Assembly: GCA_945861155.1 (NCBI GenBank) | Contig: CAMATN010000013.1 | Location: 1-57,726 of the forward strand | DNA: 57,726 bases | Direction of reading: 5' to 3' | Source of the DNA: Rhizobium sp. Q54 | GTDB taxonomy: Bacteria; Pseudomonadota; Alphaproteobacteria; ATCC43930; CGMCC-115725 | Shown: piece after piece, positions 18,022 through 26,426 of the stretch | Layout of the letters: every line of letters begins with the position of its first letter | Numbering within the stretch: the stretch's first letter is position 1 | The notes under the pieces: generated by a model | Seen by the model: the letters and a program-made list of their open reading frames with translations, nothing else | Database searches by the model: none | What the model was told of the DNA's origin: nothing | Position numbers and translations under genes: made by a program

Positions 18022-19025
18022 GCTCGCCTCCGCTGTGAGGGGGAATCGCCGGGTGCGGCCGAGGCCGCCTCTCTTGTGGTGCGGGCGCGCCGGGGCGCCG
18101 ATCGGCCGCCGGGCCTGCGGCCGGGGCTCAGCACGAGTCGGCCGCCGCGCTCCATCTCGGCCACCACCCGGGTGATCGTGCGGGCCACCGCGTCGCGCGC
18201 CAATGACGCGCTGCGGCTGACCCGGACGCCGAGCGCCAAGGTCCGAAAAATCCCGTCGGCGGTGATGCGGTGCGCGTCGATGAGGCCGCTTGCGCATTCC
18301 CGAGCGACCGACGAATAGGGCAGGATCGCGGCGGCGGCGCCCGCCTGCACCATCAGCCGGATCGTCTCGTGGTCGTTGATTTCAATCCCGACGTTGAGCG
18401 CGATGCCGCGCCCGGCGAGGAGGGCATCCATCGCGGTCCTGAGGCCATCGCCGAGGACGAGCGGCGTGCCGCTCAGTTCGGCGCCGCCGACCGGGCCGCC
18501 GGAGCGTCCTTCGGGCCGCGTCACCAGTACCATCTCCTCCTGCGCGAGGCGGGTCGAGACCACGAGCCGGCTGCGCGACAGCTCGGACAGCAAGGCGATG
18601 TCGACGCGCCCGTCGATGACGAATTCTTCGAGCCGCACCATCCCGGCATGCATGATCTTGATCTCGATCCGCGGGAAATCCCGGCGCATCCCGGCAAACA
18701 GCTCGGGCACCAGCACCGGGCACAATGTCGGGGTGATGCCGAGAATGATGCGCCCGCTGGGATGCGCGTCCTGCGCCCGGATCTCGTCGCCGGTGCGCTC
18801 GACGTCGCGCAGGATGCGGGTCGCGCCTTCGAGCAGCTTCTGGCCCGCCTCGGTCAGCCGCACCCCGCGATTGGCGCGGGTGAAAAGGGAGACGCCGAGC
18901 TCCTCCTCAAGCCGCTGGACGTGCCGGGTCAGCGCCGGCTGAGCCAAATGGAGGTGCGCCGCCGCGCGGGTGATGCTGCCCAATTCGGCGACGCGCACGA
19001 AGTAGTTGAGGCTGCGCAGCTCCAT
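18018..19025 (-). CDS. LysR-family transcriptional regulator
   Basis: A 335-residue LTTR. The N-terminal winged HTH is MELRSLNYFVRVAELGSITRAAAHLHLAQPALTRHVQRLEEELG, here given as positions 1-44. The effector-binding domain follows. ATG 19025 is chosen; ATG 19037 four codons upstream is an alternative. The C terminus is about 30 residues longer than usual and rich in Gly/Arg. It is divergent from the LLM oxidoreductase gene across 133 bp that hold a perfect small palindrome (19087-19105), a likely binding site. Its stop overlaps the sulfurtransferase start by 4 nt. Confidence 0.88.
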   Translation of the reverse strand: MELRSLNYFVRVAELGSITRAAAHLHLAQPALTRHVQRLEEELGVSLFTRANRGVRLTEAGQKLLEGATRILRDVERTGDEIRAQDAHPSGRIILGITPTLCPVLVPELFAGMRRDFPRIEIKIMHAGMVRLEEFVIDGRVDIALLSELSRSRLVVSTRLAQEEMVLVTRPEGRSGGPVGGAELSGTPLVLGDGLRTAMDALLAGRGIALNVGIEINDHETIRLMVQAGAAAAILPYSSVARECASGLIDAHRITADGIFRTLALGVRVSRSASLARDAVARTITRVVAEMERGGRLVLSPGRRPGGRSAPRRARTTREAASAAPGDSPSQRRRA

Positions 19026-19086
19026 GGCGTCGATCATACCAGTATCAGCCCGCCATGCCGAGCCGTTATGGAGAGGGTCCAAACAT

Positions 19087-19105
19087 CGGCATTTGCGCGA
19101 TGCCG
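19087..19105. promoter_or_regulatory. Candidate LysR operator in the divergent gap
   Basis: CGGCAT-N7-ATGCCG is a perfect 6-bp inverted repeat lying between the LysR start (19025) and the LLM oxidoreductase start (19159). LysR proteins typically bind such dyads between divergent genes, although the classical spacing is T-N11-A. Assignment is inference. Confidence 0.4.
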
Positions 19106-19158
19106 GCCGCCGTCCTAGCCTGTCGCAAGGATCAGTGTCGAGCGTCGAAGGAGCCGCC

Positions 19159-20190
19159 ATGGAATTCGGCTGGTACCATGAATTTCACCGCCAGGTGGAA
19201 GGACAGAGCGATGCCGATGCCTTCGATCAGGGCTTTGAGCAAGTAGAAGCGGCCGATCGCTGGGGTCTCGATGTCTTCTGGCTCGCCGAAATCCACCAGC
19301 AGGCGCGCCGCTCGGTATTGAGCGCGCCGCTGAATGTCGCCGGGCAGATCGCGGCCCGCACCAAGCGGATCAAGATCGGCACCGCGGTTCATGTCCTGCC
19401 GCTGAACCATCCGCTGCGCCTCGCCGAGGAAACCGCGACGGTCGACCAGGTCAGCCGTGGGCGCTTCATCCTTGGGGCCGGGCGCAGCGGCAACCCGCGC
19501 GGCTACGCCGCTTACGGCGTGCCCTATTCGGAAAGCCGCGAGCGCTTCTACGAGACCCTCGAAATCGTCAAGAAGGCGTGGACCGAGGACCAGTTTTCCT
19601 ACGAGGGCAAGTATCACAGCTTCGACAATGCCCGCGCCGTGCCGCGGCCCTATCAGAAGCCGCACCCGCCGATCCGCATCGCCGGCGCGAGCGAAGATAC
19701 TTTTCCAATACTCGGCAAGCTCGGTTATCCGCTGTTCGTCTCGGTCCGCAGCGGTTCGCTGATGGGCCTGGCCCCGGACCTCAAAGCCTATCGCGATGCC
19801 TATGACGAGGCCGGGCATCCGGGCCACGGCGAAGTCTATCTGCGCCTCTCGATGAGTGTCGGCGACAACGACAAGCGGGCGCTCGAAGAAGGCGAGCCGA
19901 GCATCATGGCCGGCTACAAATCGCTGATCGACCGGCTCGAAGGCTCGCCCAATGCGCGCCGTCGCGCCGAAGCCGAAGAAGTGCGCACCGCCACCTACGC
20001 GGACGTATTGCGCGACAAGGTCATTGTCGGCGGACCCGAGCGGGTGACCGACCGGCTCAAGGAATTGGAAGAGGGACTCGGCATCGACGGCATCCTGTTC
20101 GAGCTCAATTTTGGCGCCGCGATCCCCGCCGAGGTGATGATGCGCTCGCTGCAGCTGATCTGCGAAAAGGTGATGCCGCAGTTCAAGTAG
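19159..20190 (+). CDS. LLM-class flavin-dependent oxidoreductase
   Basis: A 343-residue luciferase-like monooxygenase using reduced FMN. The fold is seen in DRWGLDVFWLAEIHQQ, TKRIKIGTAVHVLPLNHPLRLAEETATVDQVSRGRFILGAG and VIVGGPERVTDRLKEL. ATG 19159 has an AAGGAG ribosome binding site 5 nt upstream. The second reading (N-terminal extension from 19006) overlaps the LysR start and is rejected. Substrate unknown. It is divergent from LysR and convergent with a RidA gene, a pairing also seen in catabolic units that release reactive enamines. Confidence 0.88.
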   Translation: MEFGWYHEFHRQVEGQSDADAFDQGFEQVEAADRWGLDVFWLAEIHQQARRSVLSAPLNVAGQIAARTKRIKIGTAVHVLPLNHPLRLAEETATVDQVSRGRFILGAGRSGNPRGYAAYGVPYSESRERFYETLEIVKKAWTEDQFSYEGKYHSFDNARAVPRPYQKPHPPIRIAGASEDTFPILGKLGYPLFVSVRSGSLMGLAPDLKAYRDAYDEAGHPGHGEVYLRLSMSVGDNDKRALEEGEPSIMAGYKSLIDRLEGSPNARRRAEAEEVRTATYADVLRDKVIVGGPERVTDRLKELEEGLGIDGILFELNFGAAIPAEVMMRSLQLICEKVMPQFK

Positions 20191-20247
20191 CCGGGTCGGG
20201 AATACAAACCCGGGTCGGGAATACAAACTCAGGTCGGGAATACAAAC
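20191..20247. repeat. Three tandem copies of a 19-bp unit
   Basis: CCGGGTCGGGAATACAAAC is repeated at 20191-20209 and 20210-20228, and with two changes at 20229-20247. It starts directly at the stop codon of the LLM oxidoreductase and abuts a palindromic repeat. No coding role is apparent. Confidence 0.9.
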
Positions 20248-20249
20248 AC

Positions 20250-20352
20250 TGTCATTCCGGGGCGCCGCGCAGCGGCGAACCCGGAATCCATAAACACCGG
20301 CCTCTGGAATATGGATTCCGGGTTCGCCCCTTCGGGCCGCCCCGGAATGACA
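20250..20352. repeat. Long inverted repeat between convergent genes
   Basis: The arms 20250-20293 (TGTCATTCCGGGGCG at the outer end) and 20310-20352 are imperfect inverted copies of one dispersed unit. Placed between convergent LLM and ridA genes, it may serve as a bidirectional terminator or mRNA 3' stabiliser. Confidence 0.8.
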
Positions 20353-20354
20353 AT

Positions 20355-20768
20355 TCACTCGATAACCGCGATCATCTCGATCTCGACCATCGCCTCGGCC
20401 TGGGCGAGGCGGCTGATCTGGATCGTCGTGCTGGTCGGGCTGGCGATTCCGAAATAGCGCATCCGCAGGTCGCTGTGTTTCGAGAATGCCTCGTAATCGG
20501 TCACGTAGGTATTGGACTTGACCACGTCGGCCCAGCCGGCCCCGGCGGCTTTGAGGCAGGCATCGAGGTTCTTGAAGGTCTGTTCCAGCTGCGCCCGCAT
20601 GTCGCCCTTGCCGACGATGTTGCCCTCGGCGTCGCGGGCAAGCTGGCCGGCGATGTAGACCGTCCGGGCCGGGCCGGTGACGGTGACGACATGCGAATAG
20701 GCGGGTTTGCCGCCCTGCATCCGCACATTCATGCCCTCGGGCTGCTTGCGCTCGATCGTCACCGCCAT
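20355..20768 (-). CDS. RidA/YjgF-family protein
   Basis: A 137-residue member of the RidA family of imine deaminases. Conserved pieces are VYIAGQLARDAEGNIVGKGDMRAQLEQTFKNL, VVKSNTYVTDYE and VEIEMIAVIE. The classical RidA arginine that binds the substrate carboxylate (in the C-R-V motif) is not obvious here, so this may belong to a non-RidA branch such as Rid4-7. It is a single gene, convergent with the LLM oxidoreductase and divergent from the methyltransferase. Confidence 0.85.
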   Translation of the reverse strand: MAVTIERKQPEGMNVRMQGGKPAYSHVVTVTGPARTVYIAGQLARDAEGNIVGKGDMRAQLEQTFKNLDACLKAAGAGWADVVKSNTYVTDYEAFSKHSDLRMRYFGIASPTSTTIQISRLAQAEAMVEIEMIAVIE

Positions 20769-20857
20769 AGCCGCTCTCCGCTTCCAAAGGTTTCGTCCCG
20801 TCGCAGGATGCCGCTACGATCGCCGGCATTGCAATCCGCGAGCGGGAGGAATTCGCC

Positions 20858-21688
20858 ATGGCGGCAGCACCGTCGGTCGATCGCCACTACGCCAGCCCGG
20901 GTATCGCCGAGCGGATACTCGCGGCGTTGCGCGCCGCGAACGGCGCGGCGGCGCCAGTCAACCCCGAAACGCTGGCGCCGATCGATCATTTCCACGGGCG
21001 CGGCGTCGTCGCGACCGAGGAGCTGGTGGTGCTGCTCGACCCGCAACCGGGCGAGCGCATTCTCGACATCGGCTCCGGCATCGGCGGACCGGCGCGCTGG
21101 ATCGCCGCGAAACGCGGATGCCATGTCACCGGGGTCGATCTGACCGCCGAATTCTGCGACGCGGCTCGGGCGCTCAACGCCGCGACCGGCATGGCCGACC
21201 GGGTCACGATCATCGACGGCAGCGCGCTCGACCTGCCGGTGCCCGATGCGAGCTTCGACCGGGCCTATTCGCAGAACGTCGTGATGAACATCGCCGATAA
21301 GACGCGCTGCTATCGCGAGGCGTTTCGCGTGCTGCGCCCCGGCGGCGTCCTGGCAATGTCGAACATATGCGCCGGGGAGGGCGGGGAGATTTATTTCCCG
21401 GTGCCGTGGGCGGCAACGCCGACGACCAGTTTCCTCGCGACGCCCGAGGAGACGCGCGCCGATCTCGCGGAAGCGGGGTTCGAGATCGTCAGCTTCCGCG
21501 ACACGTCAGACGGGCTGTTGCCGGCGATCATCCGCGACCGCGAGCGCGTCGAACGCGACGGGCTGCCGCCGCTCGGGATTCATCTGATCATGGGCGAGCG
21601 CATCCGCGAGATGCGGATCAACTCGGCGCGCAACGCCGAGGATGGGCGGGTGCGGTCGATCGAGGCGCTGGTCAGGAAGCCGGGATGA
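20858..21688 (+). CDS. Class I SAM-dependent methyltransferase
   Basis: A 276-residue methyltransferase. Motif I is ILDIGSGIGGPARWIA (about 66-81), the acidic motif II is VTGVDLTAEFCD, and the post-I/III region reads LPVPDASFDRAYSQNVVMNI and FRVLRPGGVLAMSNI. This arrangement is typical of the UbiE/glycine-sarcosine or phosphoethanolamine methyltransferase group; substrate unknown. GGGAGGA lies just upstream of ATG 20858. Its 3' end overlaps the convergent MFS gene by 17 bp. Confidence 0.85.
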   Translation: MAAAPSVDRHYASPGIAERILAALRAANGAAAPVNPETLAPIDHFHGRGVVATEELVVLLDPQPGERILDIGSGIGGPARWIAAKRGCHVTGVDLTAEFCDAARALNAATGMADRVTIIDGSALDLPVPDASFDRAYSQNVVMNIADKTRCYREAFRVLRPGGVLAMSNICAGEGGEIYFPVPWAATPTTSFLATPEETRADLAEAGFEIVSFRDTSDGLLPAIIRDRERVERDGLPPLGIHLIMGERIREMRINSARNAEDGRVRSIEALVRKPG

Positions 21689-22967
21689 CCGGGTCGGTCC
21701 GGCGCAGTGGCGGCCGGCGCAAGGCCCAGAACGCGACGACGCCGCAAACATAGGCCGCGATCGACAGCATGAAGGCGAGCCGGTAGCTGCCGGAGATGTC
21801 GAATATCCAGCCGGCGCCCCACGACCCGAGCGCCGCGCCGAGCCCGCTGCCGATCGTGATGACGCCGAGGATCGTCCCGAGCTGTGGGCCCGGAAACAGA
21901 TCGGCGGTCTTGGCGGTGATCGCCGGGCCGCGCGCCCCCCAGGTCAGCCCGAAAAAGCAGGCGTGCAGCCACAGCAGCAGATGCTGGTCGGGGCCGGTGA
22001 TCAACAGCGCGCAGACCACCCCGACGATCGACACCCCATAGGCCAGGATCGCCGAAATCTCGCGGCCGAGATAATCCGACAGGATGCCGGTCACGACGAT
22101 GCCGGGGACCGCGAGAAACGAGCCGATGCCGAGCACCTGCGCGGCGTAGAGCTTGTCGAAGCCGATATCGGCGGCAAAGGCGAGTTGATGCAGCGACACG
22201 AAAAAGCTGCCGAGCCCGGTGCACAGATAGACGACGAACAACAGCCAGAAATGCGGCGTCTGGACCGCTTCCCTGAGGCTCCACCCCGGAGGCAAGGCGG
22301 CCGACGGCCCTGACGACGCATCATCGGCGACCGGTTGCGGAGTCTGGTCGCGGCCGCCCTCTCTCAGTGGCGGGTCGGCCCTTCGGAACAACGCCGCCAG
22401 CGGCAGCACGACCAGCGCCATCAGCACCGCCTGAACCAGATAGGTGGTGCGCCAGCCGATCGTCGAGATCGCCAGCTGGACGAGCGGCGCCGAGGCACCG
22501 CGCGCGATCCCGTTGGCCGATTGCACGATCGCGATCGCCATGCCGCGCCGGCGCACGAAATGGCGCGACAACAGCGGCACGAAGACGACGAGCCCGAGAC
22601 AGTTCGCCCCGATCGTCATGACGATGCCGTAGAGCACGGTCACCTGCCAAAGCGCATTCGCGAAGGCGCTGGCGATGAGCCCCAGAACCAGCAAAAAACT
22701 GCCAAGCAGCAACAGCCGGCGCGGCCCGAGCCGGTCGACCAGCACCCCGACAAATGGCGAACTGACCCCGCCCACCAGCTGCGACACCGAATAGGCGATC
22801 GAGGTCTCGGCCCGGCTCCAGCCGAATTCCTCGATATAGGCGACGAGATAAACCGGGTAGGAATGCATCAGCGCCGCGCTGACCGTAAACGCGGTGAAGG
22901 CGCCGCCGAGCATCAGCCAGGCGGAGCGCGCAGCCGATTGTCGCGGTGTCGCTTGCGGGTCGCTCAT
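21672..22967 (-). CDS. Major facilitator superfamily transporter
   Basis: A 431-residue 12-helix carrier. The MFS motif between helices 2 and 3 reads GVLVDRLGPRRLLLLG (about 78-93), and the second-half counterpart is GILSDYLGREISAIL. The arrangement of TM segments and the cytoplasmic loop after helix 6 (about 200-240) resembles the oxalate/monocarboxylate-type MFS. ATG 22967 is preferred over an upstream start that adds a basic leader. It overlaps the methyltransferase gene tail to tail (21672-21688). Confidence 0.87.
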   Translation of the reverse strand: MSDPQATPRQSAARSAWLMLGGAFTAFTVSAALMHSYPVYLVAYIEEFGWSRAETSIAYSVSQLVGGVSSPFVGVLVDRLGPRRLLLLGSFLLVLGLIASAFANALWQVTVLYGIVMTIGANCLGLVVFVPLLSRHFVRRRGMAIAIVQSANGIARGASAPLVQLAISTIGWRTTYLVQAVLMALVVLPLAALFRRADPPLREGGRDQTPQPVADDASSGPSAALPPGWSLREAVQTPHFWLLFVVYLCTGLGSFFVSLHQLAFAADIGFDKLYAAQVLGIGSFLAVPGIVVTGILSDYLGREISAILAYGVSIVGVVCALLITGPDQHLLLWLHACFFGLTWGARGPAITAKTADLFPGPQLGTILGVITIGSGLGAALGSWGAGWIFDISGSYRLAFMLSIAAYVCGVVAFWALRRPPLRRTDPVIPAS

Positions 22968-23104
22968 CGCCGGCAAACTGCGCGAAATCGCGCCGCGCGT
23001 CATCCGCGATACCGCGCCGGCTCACGCGACGACCGGCGATGGCGGGGTTGCGTTGCCCCGGCGCAACCGCCAATTCTGCCCCTGGATGTTGTCAGGAGAT
23101 CGCG

Positions 23105-23359
23105 ATGACCGAATTTTACCGCCCATCGCTCGACGGGTTCGAGGAAAACCCGTTCGCACGCGATAACGAGGACAAGCTGATCCGGCGGGGCTATTGGCTC
23201 GGGCTCAGCGACCGCTCGCTGGTGCAGCTGATGGTTCAGGGGCTCGGCACGCGCCTCAGCGCCGACCAGAAACGCGCGCACCTCAAGGATATCGGCCGCG
23301 AGAAACTGGGCGAACAGATCCTCGCCCCCGAGATCCTGCCGCCCGAGCCGCGATCCTAG
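23105..23359 (+). CDS. Small hypothetical protein
   Basis: An 84-residue soluble protein starting MTEFYRPSLDGFEENPFARDN, with AGGAG about 6 nt upstream of ATG 23105. It is hydrophilic, with no signal peptide or recognisable motif. The clean start and its place directly before the ferritin-like gene (90 bp) support coding. Function unknown. Confidence 0.55.
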   Translation: MTEFYRPSLDGFEENPFARDNEDKLIRRGYWLGLSDRSLVQLMVQGLGTRLSADQKRAHLKDIGREKLGEQILAPEILPPEPRS

Positions 23360-23369
23360 CGGACGGTTG

Positions 23370-23407
23370 TCGCCCCGGCTTTCGCCTGGCTTTCGCCGGG
23401 ACGACAT
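23370..23407. repeat. Degenerate copies of the GAAA-hairpin repeat
   Basis: Two partial units (CCCCGGCTTTCGCC and GGCTTTCGCCGGGACGACA) lie in tandem in the same orientation as the right arm of the GIY-YIG cassette. They separate the small hypothetical gene from the ferritin-like gene. Confidence 0.65.
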
Positions 23408-23448
23408 TGGGAGTAGCGTCGAGACACGCAGCAGCAGGGCGCAAATCG

Positions 23449-24579
23449 ATGTCTCAGCCCGAGCCAGCCGAGCGCGCGATCACTCGCGACGCCGCTTACC
23501 AAGCCGTGGCGCCGGGCGATTTCGCGGCGATGCTGGCGGTCGAGCGCTATGGCCGCCGCTCCGACGCGTTCGACGCGATCATCGGCGCGACCCACGACCA
23601 TTTCTGGGACCCGCACAACCCGGCCTATCTCGATTACGCAACGCCGTTCGACCTCGAGCGCGACAGCATCCTTCCGCTCGAGCGTTTCCCAGAACTCAAC
23701 TGCGCCGCGACCGAGCATCTCGACGAGCGGCAAAAGATCCGCCTCGCCAACGAAATCCAGCGCTGGAACCTGTCCAACATCTTGCATGGCGAGCAGGGCG
23801 CGCTGTCGCTGTCCGCCTCGCTGTGCGACATCCTGATTGATCCCGGCGCCCAGGAATATGCCGCCAACCAGACTCGCGAGGAGGCGCGCCACGTCGCCGC
23901 GTTCGGCCGCTACATCGCGGTGCGCTGGGGCAAGCCGTATCCGGTCGGGGCATTGCTCGGCGCGTTCCTCGACGACATCGTGCGCTCGCCGCTGGTCTAT
24001 AAAAAGCTCGTCGGCATGCAGATCTTGTTGGAAGGGCTGGCGATGGGCGCCTTTGCCGATCTGCATGCGCACGCCCGCGACCCGTTGCTGAAGCGGCTGG
24101 TCCAACTGGTCATGACCGACGAGGCGTTCCACCACAAATTCGGCAAGATCTGGGCCGACCGCACCCTGCCCAGGCTGAGCCCCGACGAGCACGAACGGGT
24201 CGAGGATTGGACCGCGCAAATCTTCGAGACGCTGCTCTTTAACCTGTCGAGCCTGGCGCAGCGGGCTTACATCTATCAGGCGTTCGGGCTCGATCCCGCG
24301 GTGCTGCGCGCGTCGGTGCGCGAGAGCTTCAGCGGCGGCCGCAAGCGCGCGATGCGCGAGAGCACCAACGTCTTCCGCGTGCTGGTCAAGACGCTGTTCA
24401 AATCAGGCATCATCACCGACCGGACGATTCATGTGTATGCCGCCTGGCTCGACACCGAGGCCCTTGAAGCCGAGGGCGACGCGATGGTCGGCGATGCGAT
24501 CGCCGCCGAGGGCATCGAATACCTGCGCGAGATCAACGCCAGGCGCCGGGTGATCGGGCAGAAGCCGCTCGCGGTTTGA
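23449..24579 (+). CDS. Ferritin-like diiron protein
   Basis: A 376-residue helical protein with a complete candidate diiron set: E115 (HGEQGAL), E145 with H148 (TREEARHVA), E195 (LLEGLAMG), and E225 with H228 (TDEAFHHKF). This E, ExxH, E, ExxH spacing is that of ribonucleotide-reductase-like/AurF-type oxygenases and other ferritin-like enzymes. A redox or oxygenase role is likely; the substrate is not known. ATG 23449 lies just after the repeat at 23370. The carboxymuconolactone-decarboxylase-like gene follows 78 bp downstream. Confidence 0.82.
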   Translation: MSQPEPAERAITRDAAYQAVAPGDFAAMLAVERYGRRSDAFDAIIGATHDHFWDPHNPAYLDYATPFDLERDSILPLERFPELNCAATEHLDERQKIRLANEIQRWNLSNILHGEQGALSLSASLCDILIDPGAQEYAANQTREEARHVAAFGRYIAVRWGKPYPVGALLGAFLDDIVRSPLVYKKLVGMQILLEGLAMGAFADLHAHARDPLLKRLVQLVMTDEAFHHKFGKIWADRTLPRLSPDEHERVEDWTAQIFETLLFNLSSLAQRAYIYQAFGLDPAVLRASVRESFSGGRKRAMRESTNVFRVLVKTLFKSGIITDRTIHVYAAWLDTEALEAEGDAMVGDAIAAEGIEYLREINARRRVIGQKPLAV

Positions 24580-24657
24580 ACTCCCGGCTTGCCGGCCGGC
24601 GTCGCCGTGCTACGGTGCCGGCGCCCAATCATCCCGCTCATATACCGGAGGAAAACC

Positions 24658-24984
24658 ATGGCCCAATCGCAACCGACCTCTGCGCGCGACGCCGTTCGCG
24701 ACATCGTCCCGGACCTGATCAAGTACAGCGAAACCGTCCTGTTCGGCGAAGTGTGGGAGCGCCCCGGCCTCTCCAAGCGCGACCGCAGCCTGATCGTCGT
24801 GGCGACCTTGATCGCGCTTGGTCGCGAGCGCCAGCTGGTCGGCCATCTCGAACGCGCCCTCAACAACGGCGTCACCAAGAACGAGATCAGCGAAATCATC
24901 ACCCATCTCGCCTTCTATGCCGGCTGGCCGGCCGCGATGACCGCGGCGACGATCGCCAAGGACGTGTTCGCGGATAAGAAATAG
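24658..24984 (+). CDS. Carboxymuconolactone decarboxylase-family protein
   Basis: A 108-residue AhpD/CMD-fold protein with LSKRDRSLIVVATLIALGRERQLVGHLERALNNGVTKNEI at the family core, given here only as position 37-76. It lacks the CxxC pair of peroxidase-active AhpD, so it is more like the gamma-CMD or stress-protein branch. ATG 24658 has a GGAGG ribosome binding site. It is downstream of the ferritin-like gene and upstream of a dehydrogenase; a paired hairpin repeat follows. Confidence 0.87.
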   Translation: MAQSQPTSARDAVRDIVPDLIKYSETVLFGEVWERPGLSKRDRSLIVVATLIALGRERQLVGHLERALNNGVTKNEISEIITHLAFYAGWPAAMTAATIAKDVFADKK

Positions 24985-25002
24985 GGTCGGGGGCGGCAAA
25001 AA

Positions 25003-25130
25003 CCCTCTCCCGCATTGCGGGAGAGGGAGGGGCCCGGCGCGAAGCGCTGGGAGGGTGAGGGATGTACGGTCGCCCGTACCCTCACCCGGCTCGCTCCGCT
25101 CGCCACCCTCTCCCGCAATGCGGGAGAGGG
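25003..25130. repeat. Three-hairpin dyad between CMD and dehydrogenase genes
   Basis: Outer hairpins at 25003-25027 and 25106-25130 share the stem CCCTCTCCCGCA/TGCGGGAGAGGG. A central imperfect stem pairs GGGTGAGGG with CCCTCACCC. It fills most of the 167-bp gap and ends 22 bp from the next start codon. Confidence 0.8.
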
Positions 25131-25151
25131 TAAATTTTCGGGAGAATAACC

Positions 25152-26084
25152 ATGAAAGTCGGTTTCATCGGGCTCGGCACGATGGGCGCCAGCATGGCGT
25201 CGAACCTGCAAAAGGCGGGGCATGAGCTCGTCGTCCATGACGTCCGCCGCGCCGCGGCCGAGCCTCATCTGGCCGCCGGCGCGGTCTGGGCCGACTCGCC
25301 GAAAGCGCTGGCCGAGCAATGCGAGGTCATTTTCACCTCGCTGCCGGGGCCGCCCGAAGTCGAGGAGGTGGCGCTCGGCGCCAATGGCCTGCTGGCCGGG
25401 ATGAAGGACGGCAGCGCGTATTTCGACCTGTCGACCAACTCGCCGACCCTGGTGCGCGAGATCAACCGCCGCTTCGCCGAAAAGCATGTCTACATGCTCG
25501 ACGCCCCGGTCAGCGGCGGCCCGAAAGGCGCCGCCTCCGGCCGCTTGGCGCTGTGGATCGGCGGCGACGAGCAGATCTTCAACCGCCACAAAAAGGTGCT
25601 CGACGCGATCGGCGACCAGGCCCGCTATATCGGCCCGATCGGCGCCGGCTCGGTCGCGAAGCTCGTGCATAATTGCGCCGGCTATGCGGTCCAGTGCTGT
25701 CTTGCCGAAGTGTTCACGATGGGGGTCAAGGCCGGGGTCGAGCCGCTGGCGCTGTGGGAAGCGGTGCGCCAGGGCGCGGGCGGCAGGCGGCGCAGCTTCG
25801 ACGGCCTGGTCGACCAGTTCCTGCCCAACAAATACGACCCGCCGGCCTTCGCCTTGCGCCTCGCGCACAAGGACGTGACCCTGGCAACCCAGCTCGGGCG
25901 CGAGCTGAAGGTGCCGATGCACATGGCCAATCTGGCACTCGACGAGTTGACCGAGGCGCTGAACCGCGGCTGGGGCAACCGCGACTCCCGCGTCGCGATG
26001 CTGCTGCAGCAGGAGCGCGCCGGCGTCAAGATCGAGGTCCCCGAGGCGGAATTGAAGGCCGCGATCGAGCGCGACGGCAAGTAG
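25152..26084 (+). CDS. NAD(P)-dependent beta-hydroxyacid dehydrogenase
   Basis: A 310-residue member of the 3-hydroxyisobutyrate/6-phosphogluconate dehydrogenase-like family. The Rossmann loop is GFIGLGTMGASMASNL at the N terminus. The substrate loop is DAPVSGGPKGA (about 119-129) and the catalytic Lys is in SVAKLVHNC (about 174). A 2-hydroxy-3-oxopropionate, 3-hydroxyisobutyrate or related acid is the likely substrate. ATG 25152 follows GGGAGAATAACC. It is distinct from the true gnd at 53394. Confidence 0.88.
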   Translation: MKVGFIGLGTMGASMASNLQKAGHELVVHDVRRAAAEPHLAAGAVWADSPKALAEQCEVIFTSLPGPPEVEEVALGANGLLAGMKDGSAYFDLSTNSPTLVREINRRFAEKHVYMLDAPVSGGPKGAASGRLALWIGGDEQIFNRHKKVLDAIGDQARYIGPIGAGSVAKLVHNCAGYAVQCCLAEVFTMGVKAGVEPLALWEAVRQGAGGRRRSFDGLVDQFLPNKYDPPAFALRLAHKDVTLATQLGRELKVPMHMANLALDELTEALNRGWGNRDSRVAMLLQQERAGVKIEVPEAELKAAIERDGK

Positions 26085-26129
26085 TTAAATGCGGTGGCGG
26101 TCGCCGTTCGGGCGCCGCCGCAGCTTGTA

Positions 26130-26150
26130 TGTAGCACATAGCGTGCTACA
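26130..26150. promoter_or_regulatory. Operator palindrome and promoter of the Phd-VapC pair
   Basis: TGTAGCAC-N5-GTGCTACA is a perfect 8-bp inverted repeat centred 20 bp before the antitoxin ATG (26160). It overlaps a possible promoter (TTGTAT at 26125-26130, TACATT at 26147-26152, 16-bp spacer). Autorepression by the antitoxin is inferred. No ribosome binding site is visible, so the mRNA may be nearly leaderless. Confidence 0.65.
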
Positions 26151-26159
26151 TTCGCGCGC

Positions 26160-26426
26160 ATGAGCAAGACGATCAGCCTGCGCGAAGCGAACCAGGCCTT
26201 TTCCCGCTGCATCCGCGAGGTTGAGGCGGGCGAGGAATTTGTCATCACCAAGAATGGCCAGCCAGTGGCCCGCCTTTCGCCGGTCCGGGCAAGCCGTATC
26301 CTCTCTCCTCAGCAGGAAGCCGCTGTAGTACGGATGCGGGCGATCATGGAAGAGGGCTTGCCGCTCAACGTCGGTCGGCTCAATCGCGATGAGTTGCACG
26401 ACCGTGAGTTTGATCGTAAGCGCTAA
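26160..26426 (+). CDS. Phd/YefM-family antitoxin
   Basis: An 88-residue antitoxin. The N-terminal DNA-binding fold reads SLREANQAFSRCIREVEAGEEFVITKNGQPVARLSP, positions 6-42, the typical Phd pattern. The C-terminal half (EEGLPLNVGRLNRDELHDREFD) would bind the toxin. It lies 10 bp after a perfect operator-like palindrome and overlaps the PIN toxin by up to 38 nt. Confidence 0.88.
   Translation: MSKTISLREANQAFSRCIREVEAGEEFVITKNGQPVARLSPVRASRILSPQQEAAVVRMRAIMEEGLPLNVGRLNRDELHDREFDRKR

Noticed and set aside
20191-20247. CRISPR-like tandem repeats
   Set aside because: Copies are directly abutting without spacers and number only three.
25152-26084. A second 6-phosphogluconate dehydrogenase
   Set aside because: The DAPVSGGPKGA loop and length fit 3-hydroxyisobutyrate-type dehydrogenases; true gnd is at 53394.
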